Of a stretch of 64,000 nt of DNA, positions 22,364 to 32,934 are shown piece after piece. Each line of letters starts with the position of its first letter. Position 1 is the stretch's first letter. The notes under the pieces were generated by a model. That model did not search any database. It saw only the letters and a program-made list of their open reading frames with translations, and had not been told where the DNA came from. Origin of the DNA: Sipunculus nudus (Eukaryota > Annelida > Sipuncula > Golfingiida > Sipunculidae); NCBI GenBank assembly GCA_026874595.1, contig CM049317.1, positions 20,047,882 to 20,111,881 on the forward strand, read 5' to 3'. The position numbers and the translations under genes are program-made.

Positions 22364-23334
22364 GTACACCCGGAATTGTCCATACAATAATGGCATATGT
22401 TGCATGGAAAATAAAACATATATATATATATATATAATAAAATTAGATAACTTACACACCTTCACTGTTAAATATTTTCACAGTTTACAGGAAATCAAGG
22501 TTCTCAGACGAATTATTAAAATATATATCCTACACGGCTGATTAATTCCTATGTTAGGCATGGGCAGAACGAGGCTTTTTTCTCCAGTGCTCACCGCTAG
22601 CTTCAAGTGCAGGCACACCTCTTGATAAACTGTTAAACCCCTCAGTCGAGCCACAGGTGTTTATGGGCATGTTATCTTGCCTATAATACTTGAATGTAGA
22701 TATTAGTACAACTCTTATTGCTAACATTTTCAATTTTTAAAATAAGGCTTTAATGTAATTTTTAATTCTGCCATAAATATATCTTTCTTATTGTCTCTTT
22801 TATCACACAGAAACTTTTAATCAATGCTTTACCGTATTTAGTTTTTTTTTTTTATATTTAACGTGAAACCCACATACAATGACTATTTTTTTAGCTGCTA
22901 TATGTATTCTCTGTTTCTATCCCACCTAAACATTTCAGAGTAACCGGGGTGGGATCAACATTAATCCCATTGTCCTTTTTGCCCATGATAACATTGATTT
23001 TCAAATAATTATCTAGGTCCTCTCTGTCTTATTTACAATTTTGTTTAAAATGTTTATTTATTCATTGTTCTACGTCAATCATAATTATCTATGGTTATAA
23101 TAGCATATATAAAATGTCTGATCATCAACATTGAAATTATTGATGTTTATGAACTTGTCTTAGATTGATTTTGCAAAGCCATAGTATCTAAAAGGAAATA
23201 TTCAAGCAACCAAATTCTTACGTAGCCGTTCTCATGTTCAAAAAGAAATTATGTTAAGCGTTATATAATTTAAAACAAAACTTTTAATTGTATTAATTTA
23301 TAACAGAGAATTATAACAGGCTTTTCCCATACAG

Positions 23335-23573
23335 GCATGATAAATGACGAAACGTTCCATAACCCGGAATCCTTTGTATTGTTCCGAGCAGCCTTACTCA
23401 GTCGACAAATTGTGTTAGTGTTGTTGAACACCAATCTCGATTTTTGGAATTCGCTTAGCAAAACCGTGGCAGAGCTTATCGGTCCAGGCAAGACATTAAT
23501 TACCATTCGCCCCGTTCCCCCTCCCAAAAGAATCCGATCATGTTTGCCCATGAAAAATATCTTAAGCGCATAA
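23335..23573 (+). CDS. probable terminal exon of an unrecognised gene
   Basis: A good acceptor (ttttcccatacag|) is followed by 'GC', then 78 open codons, then TAA overlapping an AATAAA signal. Codon content is clearly less AT-rich than the surroundings. The frame contains DETFHNPESFVLFRAALL, VVLNTNLDFWNS-like hydrophobic stretches and a proline-rich tail (IRPVPPPKRIRSCLP). I do not recognise the family. It lies in the spacer, just outside the right arm, and is not duplicated. An upstream exon may lie at about 21,620-21,710. Confidence 0.45.
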
Positions 23574-23639
23574 AATAAACACTTGTAAGGAAATTATTAA
23601 AAGAATAAAGAAATAACACAAAAACTTGTCCCACATGTC

Positions 23640-25500
23640 AGTTAAATGACATTTTGAGAACCAAATTTGTAACGGAAAGATATTAATGAATGTAAAAAAA
23701 GGGGATGGGTAAGTTGTTCCTGTTTTGACCTAACCAAAGGCGTTGCCATGAGGTCTTTGTTTTCAGTTTTACATAAATGTGAATGATACCAGATCTGAGA
23801 TGACATGTTGTTTTATCGAGATTTATGTAATTGAAATTGACTAAAGGCCAACATCATAATAATTACATTACAATTTGATATGGAATACACGATGAATCAT
23901 GAAACTGCAAATTGTAGATCACATAAAGTGCTCCTAAATTTTATACTGTTTCGGCTGTTGCGTTTTCATAAAGCGTACAGGTTAATTATGATTATAAAGA
24001 GCCGGTAACTGTAATTCGGTAACTGTAACAGCTGCTTAACAGCAGTTACACCGTTTTCGATAGCTCACCAGACTCATACCTGGACTCACCCTATTCATTT
24101 ATCAAAACACATTCAAATTTTAAATATAACAGAAGAAAATAACATGTTGAGTCATAAGTTTCCTGATATTATTATGTCTTTTTCATGAAGCACTTGGAAG
24201 TCTTAGGTTTCATGTAATTATTATGTCGTTTTCATGAAGTACGTTCTAATACAAAAATAAAGACATCATTTATAAGAGAGAAACCATACCTCTCTGCATG
24301 TACTGTATGGTGTTGGCACCTCATTAGATCGTTAGTCTGATTATACAATTAAAATATGAGATAATTTGTTAACAGCGGGATGCATCAGTGATGGTCGGGT
24401 ACGAATTTTTGTTTTAAAGAATCTTTGGCTAGGTTACCATTATAATGTAACACTGTCTTAGAGGGATCTGTGTCAACAACACAGTATCGGTTTTTGGGAG
24501 AAACACCTATGAAGAGCTGAAGAGCTTCGCAGTATGTTTTTTTGCCTTCGTGCCAAACCCCGTGCGTCTACTACACACTGAAACAAACCATTCTGTGATA
24601 TTCATACATGTTTGTAAAAGATATAGGATATTACATTACATTATTTTCATATTTTTTTATCATATTTCAAAATTTACACACAGTGGGCTTTAATATATGG
24701 CTTTTATTTTGTTGGTTGTCTATGTTTTATTCTAACTTTTCAATACAAACTTAAAAGACCAGTTGTTGCTGTATAAGCGCTTTCTATATGAAAGGCCTGA
24801 TGACGAACCAGATTCAAGACACACTACATACTGACACTTGCCGAAAAAACCTTAATTAAACGAGTGTATGGCCACTGTTCTCAGGGGGAAGCAAGTTAAG
24901 AATGAATAACATTCTAGTACCCATAGAATGGGGTATGTGTTATCCGAGGGGGAGAAAAAAATATATAAAAATGAACAGATCCCAAAGTCCAGAAAGGCAA
25001 CTTGATTATTCAGATGAGATGACATGACATCAAAGTATAAACTCCATACTATAACTTTACATATAGCCTAAATGATTAAGCGTTACGAACCTAATAATGC
25101 TAGTACTAGGAGAGGTAACATTTTACCTGAACAGTTAAAAATGTTATATTTTTTCCTTCTCAGTACACTCCTGTATTAAACGACAACCTAACAACGTGTG
25201 TATCAAGATTAAAAAAAGGGGGGACAAAAATTATTTACCAACTAAAATAGCTTCAAACATGTCATACTTGTTTTAAGCGAGAAAGAGATAATGTAGTGTT
25301 TGCTGTTAGCGTTCTTCTTATACCTTTGTTTTGTTGTTTATAACTAACTTACAAATTGATGTATCAATCCATCGGTCTTTATCTATTGTTATGGTGATAC
25401 TAGGAAACAATTCAGACTGTTCAGAAAGAAGCATTTTTCCTTAAGAACACAATTCATTTTGAATTTCCTTATCATATTTTTTAATTGTATTGATCACTCC
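23640..25500. other. inner part of right arm, non-coding
   Basis: It matches the left arm (20,825-19,090). No exon is seen. Confidence 0.5.
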
Positions 25501-25522
25501 AGCATTATTTATCCAGACCATA

Positions 25523-25628
25523 TTATTTGTATCTACTCCAAATGTGGTAGCGTATTTTCCACTTCTTCAACTCAAGATCCTTTTCCCAAATAAGGAGGTC
25601 TCTGGAAAACAATAAGAAAATGTAATGT

Positions 25629-25678
<50 letters not shown>

Positions 25679-26782
25679 TATTTGCGTCAAAGATATTGAA
25701 CGTTTTGATCTATTTGGTATTTAACCAGTATATCTTAACCCGTATCTTTATTTTTAATATGATATTTCTTGGAATACTTCCCTTTTCATATTTGATTAAA
25801 ACTCAGTTCGTAGGTACCAGCCGTCTTATACTTATTGTACGAAAATATGAGTGTGATCTTGGCAGTCTATATCACTAAATTATAAAACACTTCAGCTGCA
25901 ATTTAATTGAAGACATTTAATTTTAGAAAACTTGCACAGGAATATCTTCTTTTTGCAAAAATCTCTTCTATTTTTTTATTTTATTTTATTTTTTTTCTTA
26001 ATCATTATCTAAATGCAGGTCTATAAAGCTCAGCCGTATTATTGATTTATGTTTTTTATAACATTTTCCGACCATGCAGACCATGTAGATATACTCTTTT
26101 GAACCAAACATTATCTAAATTTCAATTTTCATAATAATTTTGAATGCATTTACTCAACCAATCGTTCGTAAACAGACACTAGATGCATTTTCTTCTGGCT
26201 TACCTTCCAATGTGAAGCACGTTGTGTTTGGGCCCTTCATCCTCGTAATGAGCAATCTCAAATGCCACATCCTCAAGAACGTCGATACTCTCTGTTTGGA
26301 CAAACACACCTTTTATCCTTGCCATGTACCCAGAAAGGCAGGAAATGATGTTATCTGGCAATGAAAAAGATATCAGTTTAACAAAAATATAAGGACGAGT
26401 ATAGAATAAACTAAAAAATGAACCAAACATAAAAAAATGTAGTGCTTGAGGTAGATCTATTTCATGCTTACTTTTTCCATCCTAAACCATAATCTAAACC
26501 TGGGAAGCATCGAAGATGGCAAACCATCCAATCATCCGAAAAAAAACTCCCTTTAATACATTTGTTTAAAACATATATGTATTATTAAAATCATATAACG
26601 AGATGAAATATATTTTTAAACAAATCATTTTAGTGTCAGACCTTTCCCTTGAATTATCGTTTTCCCAGGAGGACAAAGGTTACTTTTCGTCGAATACAAG
26701 TCTTCCAGGTCTTCTTTACTACCGCTATGGAAAGCCTTGTAGAATGCAGTTGTTTGCAGCGTTATTTTCGCTTGATCCTCCG
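25523..26782 (-). CDS. NTF2-like (SnoaL/DUF4440-type) protein, gene R, N-terminus not found
   Basis: Minus-strand exons: 26,782-26,642 (A, 141 nt, acceptor tgctatag|, donor GAAAG|gtctga), 26,354-26,204 (B, 151 nt, acceptor tgccag|, donor GGAAG|gtaagc) and 25,601-25,523 (C, acceptor ttttccag|, stop TAA). Phases fit throughout (1, then 2) and all 123 or so codons are open. Key stretches: TTAFYKAFHSGSKEDLEDLY and CPPGKTIIQG (A), IKGVFVQTESIDVLEDVAFE and AHYEDEG (B), DLLIWEKDLELKKWKIRYHI (C). This is the complete domain order of the small NTF2-like family. The N-terminal exon was not found. The neighbouring P-right gene on the same strand is dead, so R is the only intact P/R-type member in the arms. 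Its exons A and B are missing from the left arm. Confidence 0.65.
25632..25680. repeat. (TA)n microsatellite in R intron
   Basis: It lies between exons B and C of gene R, 31 bp from the exon C start. It mirrors 18,926-18,975. Confidence 0.95.
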
Positions 26783-27339
26783 CTATAGCAAAAATAAAGT
26801 TTTCGTAATGTCATGAAAAACAATCATTTGCACATAAACCAAACCATTAACAATGCCACAATTTCGACATTTGCTTTCTATATTTCTATGTCTGTTAGAT
26901 AAATCTGTGAATAACAGGGCAGTAACTTTACTTAGGACTTTGTCAATGAAGATTTTAATTCATATAATAAACCGAATATATATGACTTAAAACAAAATCT
27001 TTAAGGTTTGGTACTGTCTCTCTTAAAATATTAAACAAGAATCACTAGAGTTCCTACGCACAAACCCTGTGAATGCCCCTGTTAAATCTCACTTTTTTTT
27101 GCCTCTGTAACTAAAATCAGAATTACGTAGCCGAGGCCACGGACAAGCTGGTATCCTTTTGCAGTTCTACCCATCAGCATATTTGGAAGTAGAAGCAGTG
27201 GTCAATTCTTCCAAGTGTCGTGTTCATATTGAAATGATTGTTTATAGGAATATTGAATTACGTCATCGTTATGGCGTGTGACATAAGGTTATCTCCTGTT
27301 AGTGCGTAATTTAATTGCATTTCTGGGGAAATGGAAATA

Positions 27340-27545
27340 ATCAATATATGTGCAGTGCAGCATGAATAGTATATGTTGCATTCATTAACAGTGAACCCAA
27401 CATGTTTGGTTCTCTTCGCTAGCGACCCTGGTTTGATTCTTAGTTTGGCAGTAAGGTTCGGTAGCATAGTCTGTGTTTTACTGTCAGGCTTCCGATTTCT
27501 CCGCCCCTACAGACATCCGAACGTCTGAGCCATGATGAAAAGATA
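27340..27545 (+). mobile_element. tRNA-derived SINE-like repeat, unit 1
   Basis: It contains a B-box-like GGTTTGATTCT followed by TAGTTTGGCAGTAAGG and a 'ttctccgcccctacag' tail. It is the same family as 53,735-53,930. The antisense open frames over it are not genes. Confidence 0.55.
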
Positions 27546-27751
27546 GGGAAATAAAGTGATAACAAAGTTGTGGAGGACAGTTTTGTTAAGAAGGAGACTG
27601 TAGTAAAGAAGGAATAAAAGAATAAACACAAACATTCACTATATATACATAGCCTATGGCTTGTCATACAGACTGAGGGAAACTTTCATCCACGAGGGTA
27701 TGTAAAAGGCGACATTGTGAACTACAGATTGTGGGATTTACAGCTGTAACC

Positions 27752-27822
<71 letters not shown>

Positions 27823-28056
27823 CGAAAGACTATGTGGCCTATGAATTATATAAGCAAAGTATGACAAAATGATAATCTTGTTTTGTTTTGTCAGACTACA
27901 CTTCTGTTCTTCTTTGGATGTGTGGGTGTCTATGGCATCTTTCTTAATCAATGAAAGTTGCAACTACACACGATATGAAGCATTTGTTTTTACATCAAAT
28001 GAGAACGCATTTCAGTTCGTTCAACAAGTTTAATTTATCATTTTGCCAAAAGGCAT

Positions 28057-28134
28057 TTATATCTTCTTGTAAAGGTCATAGCAGATTTTCCACTCGTTCG
28101 ACTTAGTGTTTTTTTTTTCCAAACAAGAAATGCT
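28057..28134 (-). pseudogene. duplicated exon C, unit 1
   Basis: Minus strand: acceptor tgtcaag|, then AFLVWKK, an A10 run, then TKSNEWKICYDLYKKI only in another frame. The relative at 57,535 has eight bases in place of the ten-A run, so this copy is two bases out. Confidence 0.7.
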
Positions 28135-28506
28135 CTTGACAAAATATAGAGTGTATAAATATACATGACTCAAAGAGGGATGCCTTTATCAAATTGATCC
28201 TTTATATACAGGAATAAATTAATACCGCATATTAAAATAAAATAGTTTTCTTTTTATCAATTCGTTTTGATATTTCATGCATAATTTAAACCACAGACGG
28301 AATTATCATGAAGCGACATATCCTTTTGCAGTTCTACCCATCAGCATATTTGGAAGTAGAAGCAGTGGTCAATTCTTCCAAGTGTCGTGTTCATATTGAA
28401 ATGATTGTTTATAGGAATATTGAATTACGTCATCGTTATGGCGTGTGACATAAGGTTATCTCCTGTTAGTGCGTAATTTAATTGCATTTCTGGGGAAATG
28501 GAAATA

Positions 28507-28712
28507 ATCAATATATGTGCAGTGCAGCATGAATAGTATATGTTGCATTCATTAACAGTGAACCCAACATGTTTGGTTCTCTTCGCTAGCGACCCTGGTT
28601 TGATTCTTAGTTTGGCAGTAAGGTTCGGTAGCATAGTCTGTGTTTTACTGTCAGGCTTCCGATTTCTCCGCCCCTACAGACATCCGAACGTCTGAGCCAT
28701 GATGAAAAGATA
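28507..28712 (+). mobile_element. tRNA-derived SINE-like repeat, unit 2
   Basis: Identical by eye to the unit 1 copy. It was carried by the tandem duplication, not inserted separately. Confidence 0.55.
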
Positions 28713-28918
28713 GGGAAATAAAGTGATAACAAAGTTGTGGAGGACAGTTTTGTTAAGAAGGAGACTGTAGTAAAGAAGGAATAAAAGAATAAACACAAAC
28801 ATTCACTATATATACATAGCCTATGGCTTGTCATACAGACTGAGGGAAACTTTCATCCACGAGGGTATGTAAAAGGCGACATTGTGAACTACAGATTGTG
28901 GGATTTACAGCTGTAACC

Positions 28919-28973
<55 letters not shown>

Positions 28974-29207
28974 CGAAAGACTATGTGGCCTATGAATTAT
29001 ATAAGCAAAGTATGACAAAATGATAATCTTGTTTTGTTTTGTCAGACTACACTTCTGTTCTTCTTTGGATGTGTGGGTGTCTATGGCATCTTTCTTAATC
29101 AATGAAAGTTGCAACTACACACGATATGAAGCATTTGTTTTTACATCAAATGAGAACGCATTTCAGTTCGTTCAACAAGTTTAATTTATCATTTTGCCAA
29201 AAGGCAT

Positions 29208-29285
29208 TTATATCTTCTTGTAAAGGTCATAGCAGATTTTCCACTCGTTCGACTTAGTGTTTTTTTTTTCCAAACAAGAAATGCT
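29208..29285 (-). pseudogene. duplicated exon C, unit 2
   Basis: Same sequence as in unit 1, also with an A10 run and therefore out of frame. Confidence 0.7.
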
Positions 29286-29657
29286 CTTGACAAAATATAG
29301 AGTGTATAAATATACATGACTCAAAGAGGGATGCCTTTATCAAATTGATCCTTTATATACAGGAATAAATTAATACCGCATTTTAAAATAAAATAGTTTT
29401 CTTTTTATCAATTCGTTTTGATATTTCATGCATAATTTAAACCACAGACGGAATTATCATGAAGCGACATATCCTTTTGCAGTTCTACCCATCAGCATAT
29501 TTGGAAGTAGAAGCAGTGGTCAATTCTTCCAAGTGTCGTGTTCATATTGAAATGATTGTTTATAGGAATATTGAATTACGTCATCGTTATGGCGTGTGAC
29601 ATAAGGTTATCTCCTGTTAGTGCGTAATTTAATTGCATTTCTGGGGAAATGGAAATA

Positions 29658-29863
29658 ATCAATATATGTGCAGTGCAGCATGAATAGTATATGTTGCATT
29701 CATTAACAGTGAACCCAACATGTTTGGTTCTCTTCGCTAGCGACCCTGGTTTGATTCTTAGTTTGGCAGTAAGGTTCGGTAGCATAGTCTGTGTTTTACT
29801 GTCAGGCTTCCGATTTCTCCGCCCCTACAGACATCCGAACGTCTGAGCCATGATGAAAAGATA
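29658..29863 (+). mobile_element. tRNA-derived SINE-like repeat, unit 3
   Basis: Same as units 1 and 2 with a few substitutions. Confidence 0.55.
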
Positions 29864-30532
29864 GGGAAATCAAGTGATAATAAAGTTGTGGAGGACAGTT
29901 TTGTTTAGAAGGAGACTGTAGTAAAGAAGGAATAAAAGAATAAACACAAACATTCACTATATATACATAGCCTATGGCTTGTCATACAGACTGAGGGAAA
30001 CTTTCATCCACGAGGGTATGTAAAAGGCGATATTGTGAACTACAGATAAACATCTACGATGGACTCATTTCGAATCCCCTTAACATTAAACATGAACCCT
30101 CATCTGAATTATACATTTTACATGTCTGTTTGGTCACATACATATAATAACGTGTAAAGCCATGTGTCCACTACGGGGACGATATATATATGTTTTATAC
30201 TCATGGCCTTCTTCATCTAGACTAAGCGTAAGATGAAAACGACACACCGGTACGATAAGCTCTGAATACACGACCTAGTAACAATTTACGTTCGTCTGGT
30301 AAGCGCTCCTCAGTTCTGACACTAGTCATGCGTCATAAATGATGAATTTACAGTTATGAATGCATGTAAACCAAACTGTAAATCGATTGATATACAGGTT
30401 ATTTTCGCGTCACTTACAATTTAGTTATCGCCATGTACACATTCTCTCAGAAATCCAATTAATGCACAATAAATTTTCTACATGGTATGTGTTGTTAGAA
30501 AGTAGACATATCTCACCATTTTTCTTGATCTG

Positions 30533-30699
30533 TTATGACAGCATTCCTTCATGCAGCCGGGCGTTGTCAGAAAAGGCAAAAATAGCTATATCGTCATCGA
30601 GCCTGAAAGGACTGTTCTCACCATTATTAAGCAAACCTTTAAGCTGTCTGCTGTTAGCTATACAATATTGCGCAATAGTTCCATCGGAAAAGCAGGCCA
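30533..30699 (-). other. ORF 'W': unrecognised, repeated reading frame
   Basis: Minus strand, after a possible acceptor (aaaatttag|). The frame reads ACFSDGTIAQYCIANSRQL, then KGLLNNGENSPFRLDDDIAI and FAFSDNARLHEGMLS, then stop. A diverged copy at 55,692-55,556 keeps QL..(M/L)LN..E.SPFR..D..AI. A shorter one lies at 2,390-2,300. A second small frame on the same strand (30,325-30,222, LPDERKLLLGRVFRAYR) also has a counterpart near 55,310-55,220. Either an exon of an unknown gene family or part of a mobile element. I cannot name it. Confidence 0.4.
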
Positions 30700-30825
30700 C
30701 TAAATTTTACGATATCTATATTAAATACAAATGTTTTGGTTCCAAAGCTAGAATATCTCTTTCTGGAGATGAAAGATGTGTAATGGTGACAATGTGGGAT
30801 ATACAGCTGTAACCATATATTATAT

Positions 30826-30873
<48 letters not shown>

Positions 30874-31107
30874 CGAAAGACTATGTGGCCTATGAATTAT
30901 ATAAGCAAAGTATGACAAAATGATAATCTTGTTTTGTTTTGTCAGACTACACTTCTGTTCTTCTTTGGATGTGTGGGTGTCTATGGCATCTTTCTTAATC
31001 AATGAAAGTTGCAACTACACACGATATGCAGCATTTGTTTTTACATCAAATGAGAACGCATTTCAGTTCGTTCAACAAGTTTAATTTATCATTTTGCCAA
31101 AAGGCAT

Positions 31108-31184
31108 TTATATCTTCTTGTAAAGGTCATAGCAGATTTTCCACTCGTTCGACTTAGTGTTTTTTTTTCCAAACAAGAAATGCT
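31108..31184 (-). pseudogene. exon C of P-right, unit 3
   Basis: Closest to P-right exons A and B, so probably the original exon C. The A run has nine bases, one more than the relative at 57,535, giving WKKKH and a stop. Only the run length differs between the three copies here. Confidence 0.7.
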
Positions 31185-31438
31185 CTTGACAAAATATAGA
31201 GTGTATAAATATACATGACTCAAAGAGGGATGCCTTTATCAAATTGATCCTTTATATACAGGAATAAATTAATACCGCATATTAAAATAAAATAGTTTTC
31301 TTTTTATCAATTCGTTTTGATTTCATGCATAATTTAAACCACAGACGGAATTATCATGAAGCGACATAAAAACTCGGCCGTAGCAATTATGTACACAAAA
31401 ATTTAATTAAAGGGCATCCAGTGAGCTCAATAACTTAC

Positions 31439-32095
31439 TTTCCTAGACTGAAAATTATGTGTTTGGCCCATCCTTGAATAATGAGCGACTTCGAAAGCCA
31501 TATGTCCAAACACTTCGACCGTCCCTGTCTGAACAAAGATTCCTTTCATCTCTTCGATCTTTTTGGCTATAAATTTTGTTACTTTATCTGGGAAAATGGC
31601 GTTTCAACATTATATGGACATGCCACTTGACATGAATACAAAAAATGATCATTAGATCAATGGACACCCACAAACACGATCAAATTTAAAAATTATTCGT
31701 GTATACATGAAAACTAATTTTTTTTTCAGGAAATCTATATATTTTAAATGCCCTCTTTAAATCAAGATATGACAGACTAACTATATTTGATAATATGTAT
31801 CATACTGACGAATCATTCCAAAGAAACAAATTCAATTCATGCTAGGTGAGCTTATTATGGAGTGATTGTTCGATATGTTTAAGTTGAAAATATGAGGATG
31901 CCTAAACTGATTGAAGAGTTAAGCAAAATCGGTAGAGATTGTTTTCTGGTAAATAAAGACCTTGTATAGTAAGTTCCCCTGGTGGATATAGAGAACTCTC
32001 TTTCAGTAAATATCCATTACTTCTTCTAGCCTTGCGCTCATGGAATGCTTTGAAAAACATGTTCGTTTTCAAGGTTACCTGCGTTTTCTCATCAG
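31439..32095 (-). pseudogene. NTF2-like gene P-right, dead
   Basis: Exon A is 32,095-31,961 (135 nt). The acceptor has changed from gcag| to gcaa. The frame reads TDEKTQVTLKTNMFFKAFHE. A one-base gain followed about 25 bases later by a one-base loss leaves a short patch out of frame (KARRSNGY where relatives have KLEEVMDIY). The frame then returns at LLKESSLYPPGE. Exon B is 31,587-31,439 (149 nt, KKIEEMKGIFVQTGTVEVFG, HMAFEVAHY), with the same two-base loss as P-left. Exon C is at 31,184-31,108, with tandem copies beyond. Confidence 0.75.
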
Positions 32096-32774
32096 TTGCA
32101 GAGAAAAGAAATGGAATGTAACATATAACTGGTTTCTCTTCATTACATTGTGCACAAGTATAGGCATGTTCGAGCAAATGTTATTATTGTGGAATCGTAT
32201 CTTTAAGAGGAGTTGTATTATAAGTCAATAAATTGACACGCTTTTCTATATTTTCTGACTCCTCCCAAGTGTTAAAGATTTGGTCCAATACGAATTTAAA
32301 AATAAGAACACATCATATGTATTGCAGAGAGCGTAAGAAAAAGCTGGTAAATTGTCTCACTGTTTTATTTGATTCATCTACCCTTACTTTATATAGTACC
32401 ATCAACCCTCTATGTAATTTTATTTACTTTGTAAACATATTTTGTATAACTAACTCCCTGGTATTTTACCGCTATCCACCTATAATATGTTTATATTTAT
32501 AACCCTACCAAAAAATTCCTCCCCAATGTACTTAGAAAAAATATAATTATCAATAATAAATCTGAAATCAAAGATGAGACACATGAATATCAAGGGTTTA
32601 TGTCCTTGTCTGTTATTCCTATGCAGGACGATATCAGCATTACTGCTCACTTGTACGTTACTGTGCAAATAAACCTTATTCAGGCCAAATGAAGCATTAT
32701 TTAGAGCGCTTTTCCCATATTCGAGTTACCTGATGCCTTCATGTGTGTGCAAATATATTGAAATTTCAAACCAT

Positions 32775-32930
32775 GAGGAAGAGTATTACATTTTCCAAGT
32801 GCATGCCTGTCACCTCGTTATTAACACCATCCTAACCCCGAAGCACTCTACGATCAGGTTTATCTTCCAGAGTCATATATGATGGGTCATGGAGAACAAG
32901 CCATAGAGGAAAAAGGTCAACAGAAATCTT
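32775..32930 (+). pseudogene. S-type exon A relic (right arm)
   Basis: Mirror of 16,395-16,555. It reads NHEEEYYIFQVHACHLVINT, then shifts frame into EALYDQVYLPESYMMGHGEQ. It shares the frameshift with the left copy. Confidence 0.6.
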
Positions 32931-32934
32931 AAAG

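Larger units (their letters stand above)
20826..23334. other. spacer of the inverted repeat
   Basis: Unique sequence between the arms. It contains a foldback at 22,136-22,210, a shared block plus (TA)n at 22,236-22,361, and a stretch at about 21,620-21,710 bounded by a good acceptor (tttcctcag|) and a donor-like site. That stretch could be an exon, but I have no family match. The rest is AT-rich with no recognisable feature. Confidence 0.45.
27153..31367. repeat. three tandem units, each with a SINE, (TA)n and a copy of exon C
   Basis: Units start at 27,153, 28,320 and 29,471 (each at 'atccttttgcag') and end '...gaagcgacat'. Periods are 1,167 and 1,151 bp; unit 3 is 1,897 bp. Units 1 and 2 are almost identical over their length, far closer than the two inverted arms, so the tandem growth is recent. 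Unit 3 has an extra 745-bp segment (30,048-30,792). That segment has a diverged relative at 55,040-55,780 in matching context, so units 1 and 2 probably descend from a copy that lost it. (TA)n tracts lie at 27,757-27,818, 28,921-28,970 and 30,820-30,870. Confidence 0.92.

Noticed and set aside
22024-22437. 137-codon frame and other Tyr-Ile-rich frames (2,159; 6,263; 12,708; 49,789; 54,392)
   Set aside because: They are translations of (TA)n arrays.
27258-29785. Three identical 69-codon open frames on the minus strand, plus matching 75-codon frames
   Set aside because: They are antisense to the SINE-like repeat in the three tandem units and are identical only because the units are.
30360-30812. 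150-codon open frame on the plus strand, the longest in the right arm
   Set aside because: It has no splice support or family motif. The opposite strand carries the W frame, whose core recurs at 2.3 and 55.6 kb, so this looks like its shadow.
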